In this document: positions 35,023-44,310 of the stretch, piece after piece
Numbering within the stretch: the stretch's first letter is position 1
Layout: every line of letters starts with the position of its first letter
Source: Rickettsiales bacterium
GTDB taxonomy: Bacteria; Pseudomonadota; Alphaproteobacteria; Rs-D84
DNA length: 47,806 bases
Assembly: GCA_031260805.1 (NCBI GenBank)
Contig: JAISKV010000006.1
Location: 1-47,806, forward strand
Direction of reading: 5' to 3'
Translations under genes and position numbers: made by a program
Notes under the pieces: model-generated
The model's input: the letters and a program-made list of their open reading frames with translations, nothing else
Told to the model about the DNA's origin: nothing
Databases searched by the model: none

Positions 35023-35493
35023 GTGAGATTGGCGCGATTTATCTTGATCGCGGTCTTTATCTTTGCAACCGCCGCAAATGCAGATACCGGCCCTCTGGCA
35101 GCCAAGTCTTATGTTGATGAAGCCGTATCGGCGATAACCGGATCAATTGCAACTGTCGCATTCAGCGGAAATTACAACGATTTATCAAATAAACCAACAT
35201 CCATGCCGCCATCAGGCGCAGCCGGCGGGGATTTGACAGGAACTTACCCAAATCCAACATTGATTGCCAGCGGCGTTGCCGCCGGATCTTATGGCCCGTC
35301 TGCAAACGCAACACCCGCATTCGGCGCGCAGTTTAATGTCCCGCAAATAACAGTTGATGCCAAAGGGCGCGCAACCGGCGCAACAACGCGCACAATAACA
35401 ATGCCGACAGTATCTGGAACACAAAATAATATGATCATCATCGGGCCGAACGGCGTTCCAACCGACAGCGGAATCCGGATTTATGTGGAATAA
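35023..35493 (+). CDS. Exported protein with tail-fibre-like motif (GTG start; in-frame TTG at 34972 possible)
   Basis: Signal peptide MRLARFILIAVFIFATAANA; GGDLTGTYPNPTLIASGV...FNVPQITVDAKGRATGATTRTI. Confidence 0.7.
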   Translation: MRLARFILIAVFIFATAANADTGPLAAKSYVDEAVSAITGSIATVAFSGNYNDLSNKPTSMPPSGAAGGDLTGTYPNPTLIASGVAAGSYGPSANATPAFGAQFNVPQITVDAKGRATGATTRTITMPTVSGTQNNMIIIGPNGVPTDSGIRIYVE

Positions 35494-35517
35494 TTATTCC
35501 TTTTGTTCTGATAGAAA

Positions 35518-36546
35518 ATGAAAATTTATTCTTTTTTCTTTATTCTTTTTTCTTTTACTTGCGCCTTTGGCGCCAGCATCAATATTGACGGCGTATCGGT
35601 GCCGCTGTCCACTACCAAGCCCAGTACACCCGCGCTGAATGTGGTATCCGGCGGCACGACATATTACGCTGCGCTGTCAACAACATGCCCATACTTTGAC
35701 ACGCCAAAGGCGCGCGTAGTATCCGGCGGAACAACATACACTATCGCAAATGCCGGGACATATGCATTGTACCAAGAGATATCCGCATTTAATTCTTGCC
35801 AAACCATCACCCTGCCCCGCGGATGCTATCGCGTGGAAGTCCGCGGCGGTCGCGGCGGTGCCGGCGGCAGCGCGTCAAACGGATCCGATGCGGCCGCGGC
35901 AACATATGATTTCAATCTGGCTAATTCCGCAACCGCATACGCATTCCGCGGCGGCGATGGAAATGGCGGCGGCGCATGCGGAACCGGCGGAAACAGCGCG
36001 GGCAGCGGCGGCGGCGCATCAGGCGTGGATTCAATGTTCATGTTGTCTGGCGACGGGATTTACAAATCAACCGGCGGCGGCGGCGGTCAAGGCGCATCCG
36101 CCCGCGATAATGGCGGGACAGCCCACAATTGCGGCGGCGGCGGTGGTGGTGGCGGAGGCAACGGAATGGGTTCGCGCAGAAATTATGAAATCAACAATAA
36201 CTTTATGATGTGTGGGGCCGGCGGCGGCGGTTCGCCGAACGGGGCTGGAGCCGGCGAGAGTGTCAGCGGATCTTATGGCGGCGGCGCATCATCCGCCGGC
36301 ACAGCAGGCGGCGGCGGCGGCGGCGGAAATGCGTGGCGAATTACCGATAAAACTTCCGGCGGCAGCGGTGGGGCGACCGCATCGTGGTCTTGCAATGGGC
36401 AGACATTGTATTCTTATGGCGGCGGTGGCGGAGGGGCGATTCAGAACAAAGCCACCAGCGCAGTTAACAAGGACGGATGCAACGGCGGAAGCGGCAGCAC
36501 AGGATCATCATCTACCAGTCATGTCAGAATTTATCGCGTGCAATGA
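35518..36546 (+). CDS. Exported glycine-rich protein (Gly_rich/ALK-like glycine-rich region)
   Basis: Signal peptide MKIYSFFFILFSFTCAFG; YRVEVRGGRGGAGGSASNG and long GGGGGG runs. Confidence 0.75.
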   Translation: MKIYSFFFILFSFTCAFGASINIDGVSVPLSTTKPSTPALNVVSGGTTYYAALSTTCPYFDTPKARVVSGGTTYTIANAGTYALYQEISAFNSCQTITLPRGCYRVEVRGGRGGAGGSASNGSDAAAATYDFNLANSATAYAFRGGDGNGGGACGTGGNSAGSGGGASGVDSMFMLSGDGIYKSTGGGGGQGASARDNGGTAHNCGGGGGGGGGNGMGSRRNYEINNNFMMCGAGGGGSPNGAGAGESVSGSYGGGASSAGTAGGGGGGGNAWRITDKTSGGSGGATASWSCNGQTLYSYGGGGGGAIQNKATSAVNKDGCNGGSGSTGSSSTSHVRIYRVQ

Positions 36547-36592
36547 ATTAATATAATGACGATGGAATTGGAATTGTTTACTTATTGTTTTT

Positions 36593-36753
36593 ACCACTAC
36601 CCCGTCAGCGGCTACGCCGCTGCCACCCCTTCGCCGGCGAAGGGGATTATCCCAACTTCGTTTCAATAAATATCGTTTTATTATGTGATGCAGGCCATCA
36701 AATTCCCCTTCGCTGGCGAAGGGGTGGCGCGCGAAGCGCGACGGGGTAGTGGT
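36593..36753. mobile_element. MITE-like inverted-repeat element, copy 3
   Basis: ACCACTACCCCGTC..CACCCCTTCGCCGGCGAAGGGG ... CCCCTTCGCTGGCGAAGGGGTGG...GACGGGGTAGTGGT. Confidence 0.85.
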
Positions 36754-36780
36754 ACAATTATGAATTGTAAATTGTGCATT
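36753..36780 (-). repeat. Heptanucleotide array, right arm of copy 3
   Basis: TACAATT ATGAATT GTAAATT GTGCATT in 7-bp phase; reverse complement of the CAATGCA-type left arms. Confidence 0.75.
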
Positions 36781-36811
36781 GAAAAAATCGCCATCCGGCG
36801 ATTTTTTTATT
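36781..36811 (-). terminator. Rho-independent terminator
   Basis: AAAAAATCGCCATCCGGCGATTTTTTT. Confidence 0.75.
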
Positions 36812-37211
36812 CTGCTGTTTCAGGTGCTGCGTCTGTTTTTGGTCCGCGATGGCCACGAAAAGACTTTTTCCATGCGCCGATTTCTTCACGGGTTATGCAG
36901 CCGTCCTGGTTCGCATCCGCCGCGACAACCTTGGCCTGCATTTCAGGACACGCGATTTTTGACATATCAACGCATTCGCCGATAAACTCAAACCGCGGCA
37001 TTTTTTTGCCGAATTTTCCGCAATGTCCGCATGTCAATTTGCAGATTGCAAAACCGGCCAGGACTGCAATCAGCAAGACAATAAATTTCTTGAACTTGCT
37101 GCGGCAGCAACATCCCTGGGCGCAACCGCATGGCGCAGACGCGACGGCCGGTGCCGATTTTGATGCGGATTTCGGCGCGATTTTTTTAACTTGTTTTGTT
37201 TTAGTTGGCAT
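36807..37211 (-). CDS. Small Cys-rich membrane protein with EF-hand loop
   Basis: CGCAQGCCCRSKFKKFIVLLIAVLAGFAICKLTCGHCG TM segment; EF-hand loop DANQDGCITREE; RBS AAAGGAAGG. Confidence 0.72.
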   Translation of the reverse strand: MPTKTKQVKKIAPKSASKSAPAVASAPCGCAQGCCCRSKFKKFIVLLIAVLAGFAICKLTCGHCGKFGKKMPRFEFIGECVDMSKIACPEMQAKVVAADANQDGCITREEIGAWKKSFRGHRGPKTDAAPETAE

Positions 37212-37276
37212 AATTCCTTCCTTTTGGTTTATACGCGGTTATTGTAGTTGAAACGAGCGCATCGGTCAAGGGAAAT

Positions 37277-37306
37277 AAAAAATCGCCCCTCGGGCGATTT
37301 TTTTTA
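37277..37306 (-). terminator. Rho-independent terminator of rpsF-rpsR-rplI
   Basis: AAAAAATCGCCCCTCGGGCGATTTTTTTT. Confidence 0.75.
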
Positions 37307-37879
37307 TTCTTCCGTTGCAGATTTTTCCACAACCGGTTCTTCCGTTGCAGCCGGTTCCGCCGCCGGTTCTTCTTCAATTTTTTTGGTTCCAAATGTCAAT
37401 TTCTTGCCTGCGACCAACGCGTCAATTTCTTCGGCCGTTTGCGCGACATAGACCTTGACAGGGACAACCACATCCGCGTGCAAGACAACACTGGTCTCGA
37501 ACACGCCGATTGTTTTAATCGGGCTGCCCATCAGTATCTGATTGGATTCCAATTTGATATTCAATGCGTCGCCGATGAATTTCGCGATATCGCGCGAAGA
37601 CACGCTGCCATACAATTGGCCGGTGTCGCCCGCACTGCGAATCATGTGCAGTTTGATGCCAGCAACTTTGCTTTGCAAAGATTCGGCGGTTTTCTTGGCC
37701 GCTTCCTGTTTTGCAATCAGGCCTGCCTTCTTTGACTCAAACACTGCGGCGTTCTGAGCGGTCCAGCGGATCGCGCGGCCCGTCGGCAGCAGATAATTCC
37801 GCGCATAGCCGGTCGCTACATCAACGATATCGCCGATATTTCCCAACTTGCGTATTTTTTCATTTAATATTACTTTCAT
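37304..37879 (-). CDS. rplI: 50S ribosomal protein L9 with acidic C-terminal tail
   Basis: MKVILNEKIRKLGNIGDIVDVATGYARNYLLPTGRAI. Confidence 0.95.
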   Translation of the reverse strand: MKVILNEKIRKLGNIGDIVDVATGYARNYLLPTGRAIRWTAQNAAVFESKKAGLIAKQEAAKKTAESLQSKVAGIKLHMIRSAGDTGQLYGSVSSRDIAKFIGDALNIKLESNQILMGSPIKTIGVFETSVVLHADVVVPVKVYVAQTAEEIDALVAGKKLTFGTKKIEEEPAAEPAATEEPVVEKSATEE

Positions 37880-37928
37880 TTTGTCCTCGCCAGAGTTAGG
37901 GGGCGTCCGCCCCCAAAATTACTTTTAT

Positions 37929-38156
37929 TTATCCCAAATTGTTCTTTACAAATGCAATCAGACCCAAGTGGCGCGCGCGTTTTATCGCCTGGGCCAGTTT
38001 GCGTTGATCTTTCTGCGCCACGCCCGTTATCCGGGACGGATCTATCTTGCCCCGTTCGGACACATAGTGGCTGAGTGTTTTGATATCTTTATAATCAATT
38101 TCCTTGCCCTGCAAAGGGTTGGATTTTTTACGATAAATTGCTGCACGAACTGCCAT
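37929..38156 (-). CDS. rpsR: 30S ribosomal protein S18
   Basis: [50 protein letters not shown]. Confidence 0.96.
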   Translation of the reverse strand: MAVRAAIYRKKSNPLQGKEIDYKDIKTLSHYVSERGKIDPSRITGVAQKDQRKLAQAIKRARHLGLIAFVKNNLG

Positions 38157-38157
38157 T

Positions 38158-38493
38158 TTATTCAGCCTCCTCTGCTTTTCTCATCATTATTGACGGTTTT
38201 GTTGACAATTCGTCAACGCGGACATTCAAGAAACGAATCACATCTTCATCAATGCGCAGTTTCCGTTCGTATTCCGTAATGTTTTTTCCGTCCATTTCAA
38301 TATTCAGCATGACAAAATGAGCCTTGCGATTTTTACGAATCACATAAGACAAATTTTTCAGGCCCCAAAATTCCGTGCCGGCAACCTTGCCGCCCAGTTC
38401 GCTGATGATATTTGTAAAAGACGAAGTCTTGTCGCGCACCTGCGCGTCAGTCAAATCCTGGCGAAACACCAAGACGCTTTCATAAAACGCCAT
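38158..38493 (-). CDS. rpsF: 30S ribosomal protein S6
   Basis: [19 protein letters not shown]...[26 protein letters not shown]. Confidence 0.95.
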   Translation of the reverse strand: MAFYESVLVFRQDLTDAQVRDKTSSFTNIISELGGKVAGTEFWGLKNLSYVIRKNRKAHFVMLNIEMDGKNITEYERKLRIDEDVIRFLNVRVDELSTKPSIMMRKAEEAE

Positions 38494-38638
38494 ATATATA
38501 CTCCCTTGGATTACGCCGACGACACATCGTTCGCCAGCAGGACATTTTCGTGATTATAGAGAATTATTTCGCCGAATGCAACTTTTTTCTTGCGGCGCGC
38601 CGATTTATTTTTCTATACTCTGTTTCGAGAGGATTTTA

Positions 38639-39421
38639 ATGAATTCGCATTTTCATCGCATCTTGAACAGAATGGCCCTGTTTACCGCAGTAATTATCGG
38701 CGGAGTAATTCTATGGCGCGGTGAATTATTGGCGTTCGCGCTGCAAAATATCTGGCTGAATGGCGTAATTATCGGGGCGTCTTTGTTTGGAATAGGGCTT
38801 TGTTTCTCATGCATGTTCGCGCTGGTCCCGGAATACAACTGGTTTCGCCGGTTTGCGGCCGGCCGCGATGCCGCCCTGCCTCCGCGGATTTTGCGCCCGG
38901 TCGCGATAACGCTGGCCAAGGCGCGCGGGGAATTGTCGCCGGAATCCGCAAATCACTTGCTGGAAATGGTGGCCGGACGGTTCGAAGACACCCGCGAATC
39001 CATACGATACATCACAAATTTATTGATTTTTCTGGGGCTGCTGGGGACTTTCTGGGGCCTGATTCATACGCTGGGCGGATTTTCAGATCTGGTCGCGGGG
39101 CTTAATTTCGCAGACGCCGACATCATGGTCAAGATGCAGAACGGATTGCGCGGACCGCTGTCCGGCATGGGGATCGCATTCACCAGTTCGCTGTTCGGAC
39201 TGGCCGGCAGTTTGGTTATCGGATTTCTGGCGTTGCAGGTGAACTTGGCCCAAGGCACGATTTTCCGCGAATTGGAAGAGCATTTGGCGGCAAAAACCAA
39301 AAATATAAACGCCGTGCCGCTGGAATCAGCCGCATTAGAATTAACCAAGGCCGTGCGCCATTTGGAAAAAACCATCAGTTTAATGGAGAGAGAAAATGTT
39401 AAGGTTTCGCGAAAGAACTAA
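38639..39421 (+). CDS. MotA/TolQ/ExbB-family proton channel-like protein
   Basis: Multiple TMs; LLGLLGTFWGLIHTLGGFSDL and LRGPLSGMGIAFTSSLFGLAGSLVIGFL. Confidence 0.8.
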   Translation: MNSHFHRILNRMALFTAVIIGGVILWRGELLAFALQNIWLNGVIIGASLFGIGLCFSCMFALVPEYNWFRRFAAGRDAALPPRILRPVAITLAKARGELSPESANHLLEMVAGRFEDTRESIRYITNLLIFLGLLGTFWGLIHTLGGFSDLVAGLNFADADIMVKMQNGLRGPLSGMGIAFTSSLFGLAGSLVIGFLALQVNLAQGTIFRELEEHLAAKTKNINAVPLESAALELTKAVRHLEKTISLMERENVKVSRKN

Positions 39422-40523
39422 CGCTTGGCCGGGATTTGTGGATTTGTTTTCCAACCTGGTCATCATACTGATTTTCCTGTTGATTGTCTTTGTGTTCCTG
39501 TGGACGACGACCAGCGTGTTCAACTCGGAAACGGGGGTCAAGCGCGTCGCGGAACTGACCCAGCAGAATGCTGACCAGGCCGCCCAGATTGCAACTATGA
39601 ACGCGGACGATGCCGAAGCAAAACGAATCCTGGCCATCGCGCGGAACGAGTTAGAGCAACTGGCCGCCGACACCGCCGCGTTGAAAGATCAAAATGCGGA
39701 ATTGGACAGAATCTTGAAATCGCAACTGGCAATACTGAACGCGCATAACGAAGAATTGCGCGGCCAGGTTGTGGAAAAAGATTCTGAATTGGCCGATTTG
39801 GATTCGCAACTCCAAAACTTGTCCGATTCCGGCGATACTATGTTCGCTATCATTGAAACGCTGAAACAACAGTTGGAATTTTCGCGCGGCAAAGTAATGG
39901 ACAGCGAACAGGAAAAATCCGAACTGGCTGCGGAACTGCAAAAACTTAATGACGCCTTGAACGCGGCCGAAGCACGGTCCGCTGAACGCGAAACCCAGTA
40001 CGCCGCGCTGTCCCAACGATTGAACAAGGCGCTGGCTGATCGGGCCGCCGCCGCGACGGATGTGAATCAGTATCAATCGGACTTCTATACCGCGATAAAA
40101 ACCGCGTTGAGCGATCGCACGACCGTTGACACCAGTTCGGATCGCTTTGTCATCCCCAGCGATATTTTGTTCGCCAGCGGCAAATACGAATTGTCCGATG
40201 CAGGCAAAAAGCAACTGCGCATCATCGCCGGCGTTATCAAAGATTTGGAAAATCAAATCCCGGTCAGCGTGAACTGGATAATCCGGGTTGACGGGCATAC
40301 GGATAAAAAGAAAGTCATCAGCGGAACGACGGCCTATAAAAACAATACGGAATTGTCGCTGCTGCGCGCGCGCGCGGTCGCGCGGGAATTGATTGGGGCC
40401 GGCGTTTCGCGGCAACGCGTGATACCCAGCGGCTTTGGCGAATTGTATCCGCGCGAATTGGGAACGGACGCGGCGTCATTGCAAAAGAACCGCAGGATTG
40501 AACTGCGCCTGACGAATCCTTAA
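39396..40523 (+). CDS. MotB/OmpA-family peptidoglycan-binding protein with coiled-coil
   Basis: Single N-terminal TM with Asp (FVDLFSNLVIILIFLLIVFVFLW); C-terminal OmpA-like RVDGHTD...LSLLRARAVARELI...GFGELYP...NRRIELRL. Confidence 0.85.
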   Translation: MLRFRERTNAWPGFVDLFSNLVIILIFLLIVFVFLWTTTSVFNSETGVKRVAELTQQNADQAAQIATMNADDAEAKRILAIARNELEQLAADTAALKDQNAELDRILKSQLAILNAHNEELRGQVVEKDSELADLDSQLQNLSDSGDTMFAIIETLKQQLEFSRGKVMDSEQEKSELAAELQKLNDALNAAEARSAERETQYAALSQRLNKALADRAAAATDVNQYQSDFYTAIKTALSDRTTVDTSSDRFVIPSDILFASGKYELSDAGKKQLRIIAGVIKDLENQIPVSVNWIIRVDGHTDKKKVISGTTAYKNNTELSLLRARAVARELIGAGVSRQRVIPSGFGELYPRELGTDAASLQKNRRIELRLTNP

Positions 40524-40550
40524 AAAAACGGGCCGTGGCCCGTTTTTTAC
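40521..40550. terminator. Bidirectional terminator between motB-like and groL
   Basis: TAAAAAAACGGGCCGTGGCCCGTTTTTTA. Confidence 0.75.
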
Positions 40551-42160
40551 ATCATTCCGCCCATGCCGCCTGGGATTGGCGTCGGTTTTTCTTCGGGGAT
40601 ATCAGACATCACGCAGCCCGTCGTTATCATGACGCCCGCTGTGCTGGCCGCAGCCAGCAGCGCTGTTTTCACGACCAATGCCGGATCAATGATGCCCATT
40701 GCAATCATGTCGCCGTACGCTCCGGTCTGGGCATTGTATCCAAAGTTATAATCGCTGTTTTCCAAGACTTTGCCAACAACGACATCGCCGTTTATTCCCG
40801 CATTCGCGACAATTTGTATCAGCGGCGCGGATAGCGTTTTCCGCACGATGTCAATGCCTGTTTTCTGGTCGTCGTTCGCGCCGGATACTTTATCCAGAAC
40901 GGCCGCCGCGCGCGCCAGCGCAACGCCGCCGCCTGCAATGATTCCGTCGCGAACCGCGGCGCGCGTTGCAGCCAAAGCGTCGTCAACGCGATCTTTTTTC
41001 TCTTTAACTTCCACTTCGGTCATGCCGCCGACCTTGATAACCGCAACACCGCCGACCAAGCGCGCCAAGCGTTCTGACAACTTTTCGCGATCATAATCGC
41101 TGGTGGTGTTTGCCAATGCCGCGCGAATTTCATCGCTGCGGTTTTTAATCGCGGATTTTTCGCCAGCGCCATCAACAATCAGAGTATTTTCCTTGCCGAC
41201 AACCACCCGTTTCGCGCTGCCCAGAACCGCCGGAGATATATTTTCCAGCGTCATTCCAAAGTCATCGGAAATCACGGTCGCGCCGGTCAGAATCGCAATG
41301 TCTTTCAGCATTTCTTTACGCCGGTCGCCAAAGCCCGGGGCCTTGACAGCGCAGATTTTCAGGCCGCCGCGGATGCGGTTCAGCACCAGCGTCGCCAAGG
41401 CTTCGGATTCAACATCGTCCGCGATAATCAGCAGCGGCTTGCCCGACTGCGCGATCGGTTCCAGAATCGGCAGCAATGCCTGCAACCCTGTTATTTTCTT
41501 TTCGGATACCAGAATCTGCGCGCCGTCCAGTTCCGCCAGCATTTTTTCCGCGTTCGTCACAAAGTAAGGCGACATAAACCCGTTGGAAAACTGCATTCCT
41601 TCCACTACTGTGATTTCAGTATCCAGACCCTTGGCTTCTTCCACGGTAATCACGCCTTCCTTGCCGACGCGTTCCATCGCTTCTGCGATTTGCCGGCCCA
41701 ATTCCGCGTCGCCGTTTGCGGAAATTGTCGCAACCTGGGCGATTTCAGTGCTGTCTTTGACCGGTTTCGCATGTTCGTCAATGTCGCGGATGACTTCGCC
41801 CACGGCCAGGTCTATGCCGCGTTTCAGGTCCATAGGGTTCATTCCGGCGGCTGTCATTTTGTACCCTTCGTTAAACATCTTGCGCGCCAGAACGGTCGCG
41901 GTCGTCGTGCCGTCGCCCGCGGAATCGCCAGCCTTTTTTGCAACGCCCTGCATTAATTTAGCGCCGATATTTTCTTCCGGGTCTTTCAGTGAAACTTCTT
42001 TGGCAACGCTGACGCCGTCTTTGGTGGCGACCGGGCTGCCGTACGGTTTTTCAATAACCACAGTGCGTCCCTTGGGTCCCATAGTGATCGCGACGGCATC
42101 CGCCAGAATGTTCACGCCGTCTTTGACTTTTTCAGTGTTGAAAACGATATTTTTCGCCAT
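40547..42160 (-). CDS. groL: Chaperonin GroEL
   Basis: [53 protein letters not shown]-terminal GGMGGMM. Confidence 0.98.
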   Translation of the reverse strand: MAKNIVFNTEKVKDGVNILADAVAITMGPKGRTVVIEKPYGSPVATKDGVSVAKEVSLKDPEENIGAKLMQGVAKKAGDSAGDGTTTATVLARKMFNEGYKMTAAGMNPMDLKRGIDLAVGEVIRDIDEHAKPVKDSTEIAQVATISANGDAELGRQIAEAMERVGKEGVITVEEAKGLDTEITVVEGMQFSNGFMSPYFVTNAEKMLAELDGAQILVSEKKITGLQALLPILEPIAQSGKPLLIIADDVESEALATLVLNRIRGGLKICAVKAPGFGDRRKEMLKDIAILTGATVISDDFGMTLENISPAVLGSAKRVVVGKENTLIVDGAGEKSAIKNRSDEIRAALANTTSDYDREKLSERLARLVGGVAVIKVGGMTEVEVKEKKDRVDDALAATRAAVRDGIIAGGGVALARAAAVLDKVSGANDDQKTGIDIVRKTLSAPLIQIVANAGINGDVVVGKVLENSDYNFGYNAQTGAYGDMIAMGIIDPALVVKTALLAAASTAGVMITTGCVMSDIPEEKPTPIPGGMGGMM

Positions 42161-42185
42161 ATTATGTTTACTCCTTCGTCGTAAA

Positions 42186-42288
42186 AGTTATTAATTATAA
42201 GTTATTAGTTATTATACACCGATTTTGGCGGCATAATTATTATAACGCGCGCAATGGTATAATAACTAATAATTAATAACGAATAATT
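42186..42288. mobile_element. Short heptad-armed inverted-repeat element between groS and groL
   Basis: AGTTATTAATTATAAGTTATTAGTTATTATACACC...CAATGGTATAATAACTAATAATTAATAAC. Confidence 0.72.
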
Positions 42289-42291
42289 GAT

Positions 42292-42564
42292 TTAAAGAAT
42301 CCCCAGAATGTCTGTTTCCTTGATTAAAATGAAATCGCGGCCGTCAATTTTGACTTCGTTCGCGGACGAAGCCCATTTTGCGAACAGCACGATGTCGCCG
42401 GATTTGACGGTTGTCTTTTCGTCTTTGGTTCCGGGGCCGGCTGCGACGACGCGGGCGCGCGAGGGCTTTTCCCGGGCATTGTCCGGAATTATGATTCCGC
42501 CGGCCGTCCGCGCGTCTTCGTCCAGCCGTTCCAATAATACAAAATTATGAAGTGGTTTTAACAT
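42292..42564 (-). CDS. groS: Co-chaperonin GroES
   Basis: MLKPLHNFVLLERLDEDARTAGGIIIPDNAREKPSRARVVAAGPG. Confidence 0.96.
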   Translation of the reverse strand: MLKPLHNFVLLERLDEDARTAGGIIIPDNAREKPSRARVVAAGPGTKDEKTTVKSGDIVLFAKWASSANEVKIDGRDFILIKETDILGIL

Positions 42565-42619
42565 TTGATTCTCCTGATGTTATGGCTTATAATATAATGG
42601 AAATAAAAAGGATTTCAAG

Positions 42620-42961
42620 ATGTATGATAAAAACAATGTATTTGCGAGAATAATCCGCGGCGAACTGCCTGCGGACAAGATTTATGAAGACGAATTCGCG
42701 CTGGCATTTCATAACATTCATCCGCTGGCCAAAATTCACGCGCTGGTGGTGCCGCGCGGCGAATACGCCGACATCTTTGACTTTGCTGAAAACGCGCCGG
42801 CGGATGCGCAAAAGAAATTCTGGGACGCGGTGAAAAAAACCGCAAAGTTGGTGAGTTCGTCCGGGGACGCGCATCTGGGCGCTAATATCGGGCAATACGC
42901 GTCGGTTCCGCATTTCCATGTACATGTCATGTGCGATGACAAATATATAAACGAAGCATGA
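42620..42961 (+). CDS. HIT family hydrolase
   Basis: NVFARIIRGELPADKIYEDE; PHFHVHVM HIT motif. Confidence 0.93.
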   Translation: MYDKNNVFARIIRGELPADKIYEDEFALAFHNIHPLAKIHALVVPRGEYADIFDFAENAPADAQKKFWDAVKKTAKLVSSSGDAHLGANIGQYASVPHFHVHVMCDDKYINEA

Positions 42962-42963
42962 AA

Positions 42964-43068
42964 ATTATTAGTTATTAATTATTAGTTATTAGTTATTATA
43001 CCATTGTGCATGCCGCAATAATTCCGCCACCACAAACAAAAGTATAATAACTAATAACTAATAACTAA
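42964..43068. mobile_element. Short heptad-armed inverted-repeat element
   Basis: TTAGTTATTAGTTATTATACCATTGTGCATGC...CCGCCACCACAAACAAAAGTATAATAACTAATAACTAATAACTAA. Confidence 0.78.
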
Positions 43069-43095
43069 AAAAATCCGCCGGCGGCGGATTTTTTT
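43067..43095 (-). terminator. Terminator of lemA (possibly bidirectional)
   Basis: AAAAAAATCCGCCGGCGGCGGATTTTTTT. Confidence 0.75.
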
Positions 43096-43645
43096 AGAAC
43101 TCTACCTGCGGGGCGTTTTTGGTCGCCCGTTTTTCTTCCGCATCCAACTCGAACAATTTTTCTTCACGGATTCTGAACAAGTTTGCGATGATATTGGAAG
43201 GAAACGACTGTATCGCCGTATTCAACCCCATGACCACGGTATTATAAAATTGACGCGCAGATTGAATCTTGGTTTCCGTATCCGACAATTCCCCCTGTAA
43301 TTCCAGAAAGTTTTCATTCGCGCGCAGCGCCGGATAACTCTCCGCCAATGCAAAGATGTTTTTCAGCGCGCCGGTCAATTTGTTTTCCGCCGCGGATTTT
43401 TTATCATCGCCGGCCGAAATCGCGCTGTTGCGGGCCTTGATGACGGCTTCCAGCGTGCCGCTTTCGTGTTTTGCCGCGCCCTTGACCGCAGCGACCAGAT
43501 TCGGAATCAAGTCATGCCGCCGCTTTAACTGCGTTTCAATCGTCGCCCATGCTTCGCGCGATTGATTGCGGCGCGCGACCAGCCCGTTGTAAACCCCGAT
43601 TACATACAATAAAACCACTGCGATTACCGCGATTGCTATCCACAT
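43094..43645 (-). CDS. lemA: LemA family protein
   Basis: YNGLVARRNQSREAWATIETQLKRRHDLIPNLVAAVKGAAKHE. Confidence 0.94.
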   Translation of the reverse strand: MWIAIAVIAVVLLYVIGVYNGLVARRNQSREAWATIETQLKRRHDLIPNLVAAVKGAAKHESGTLEAVIKARNSAISAGDDKKSAAENKLTGALKNIFALAESYPALRANENFLELQGELSDTETKIQSARQFYNTVVMGLNTAIQSFPSNIIANLFRIREEKLFELDAEEKRATKNAPQVEF

Positions 43646-43659
43646 TTTTTCCTCGTTTG

Positions 43660-44265
43660 CTATTTGTTAAATTTCAGCATGCCGTCTTCTGTCGCCGCGT
43701 TCCATCCCAGCGCGCCCAGCGCGTTGATAAGGCTGCGCCGCTTGGCCGCATTGTATAAAATCTGCACGCGCCCGCCGCCGATTGATTTCACCGACATGTT
43801 TAATCCGTCAATTTCATCCAATCCCGCATTGATATTTTTCCAATCCCGCAGACCGTTCGTCAGATAAATAACAGCCGCCGCATTGTCGCCGACATCGTAC
43901 GCCAGAGAATTGGCAATTCCATTCGCCGCGAACAGTTTTTTCACCGCGGATTCGTCAAAATTTATTTTTATAGTGGCGGCATAGTTCGTCGCGGAAATTT
44001 TTTCATCTTCAATCGCGGTGTTCGCGATCAGGTTCTCTATCTCGCCGCCGGATAATTTGTCGGCCAGCGCCGCAACCGCGGCATGATCGGCATAGCGGTC
44101 GCCGACCTGGATAAAGATGTCGCGGCGCGCAGACGACAGCGCGTTTGTCTTGGCCGCGGCCGCCGAAGCAGCAGACCGTTCAATCGTCGCGGTGCCGGAC
44201 AAATCCGCGGCGAACGCCCCGCCGAGACAAAAGATAAAAGATAAAAGATAAATAAATTTTCTCAT
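43660..44265 (-). CDS. Exported hypothetical protein
   Basis: Signal peptide MRKFIYLLSFIFCLGGAFA; in series with lemA and an OM protein gene. Confidence 0.65.
   Translation of the reverse strand: MRKFIYLLSFIFCLGGAFAADLSGTATIERSAASAAAAKTNALSSARRDIFIQVGDRYADHAAVAALADKLSGGEIENLIANTAIEDEKISATNYAATIKINFDESAVKKLFAANGIANSLAYDVGDNAAAVIYLTNGLRDWKNINAGLDEIDGLNMSVKSIGGGRVQILYNAAKRRSLINALGALGWNAATEDGMLKFNK
44230..44250 (-). repeat. Heptanucleotide tandem repeat AAAGATA x3 in the signal-peptide coding region
   Basis: Three perfect AAAGATA units (TATCTTT on coding strand). Confidence 0.9.
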
Positions 44266-44310
44266 ACGGAAGATTATAATTGGTTTAATTGCGCTTTGCA
44301 ACAAATAAAC

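Noticed and set aside
41103-41567. Plus-strand ORFs antisense to groL
   Set aside because: groL is unambiguous on the minus strand; these are Ser/Pro-rich shadows.
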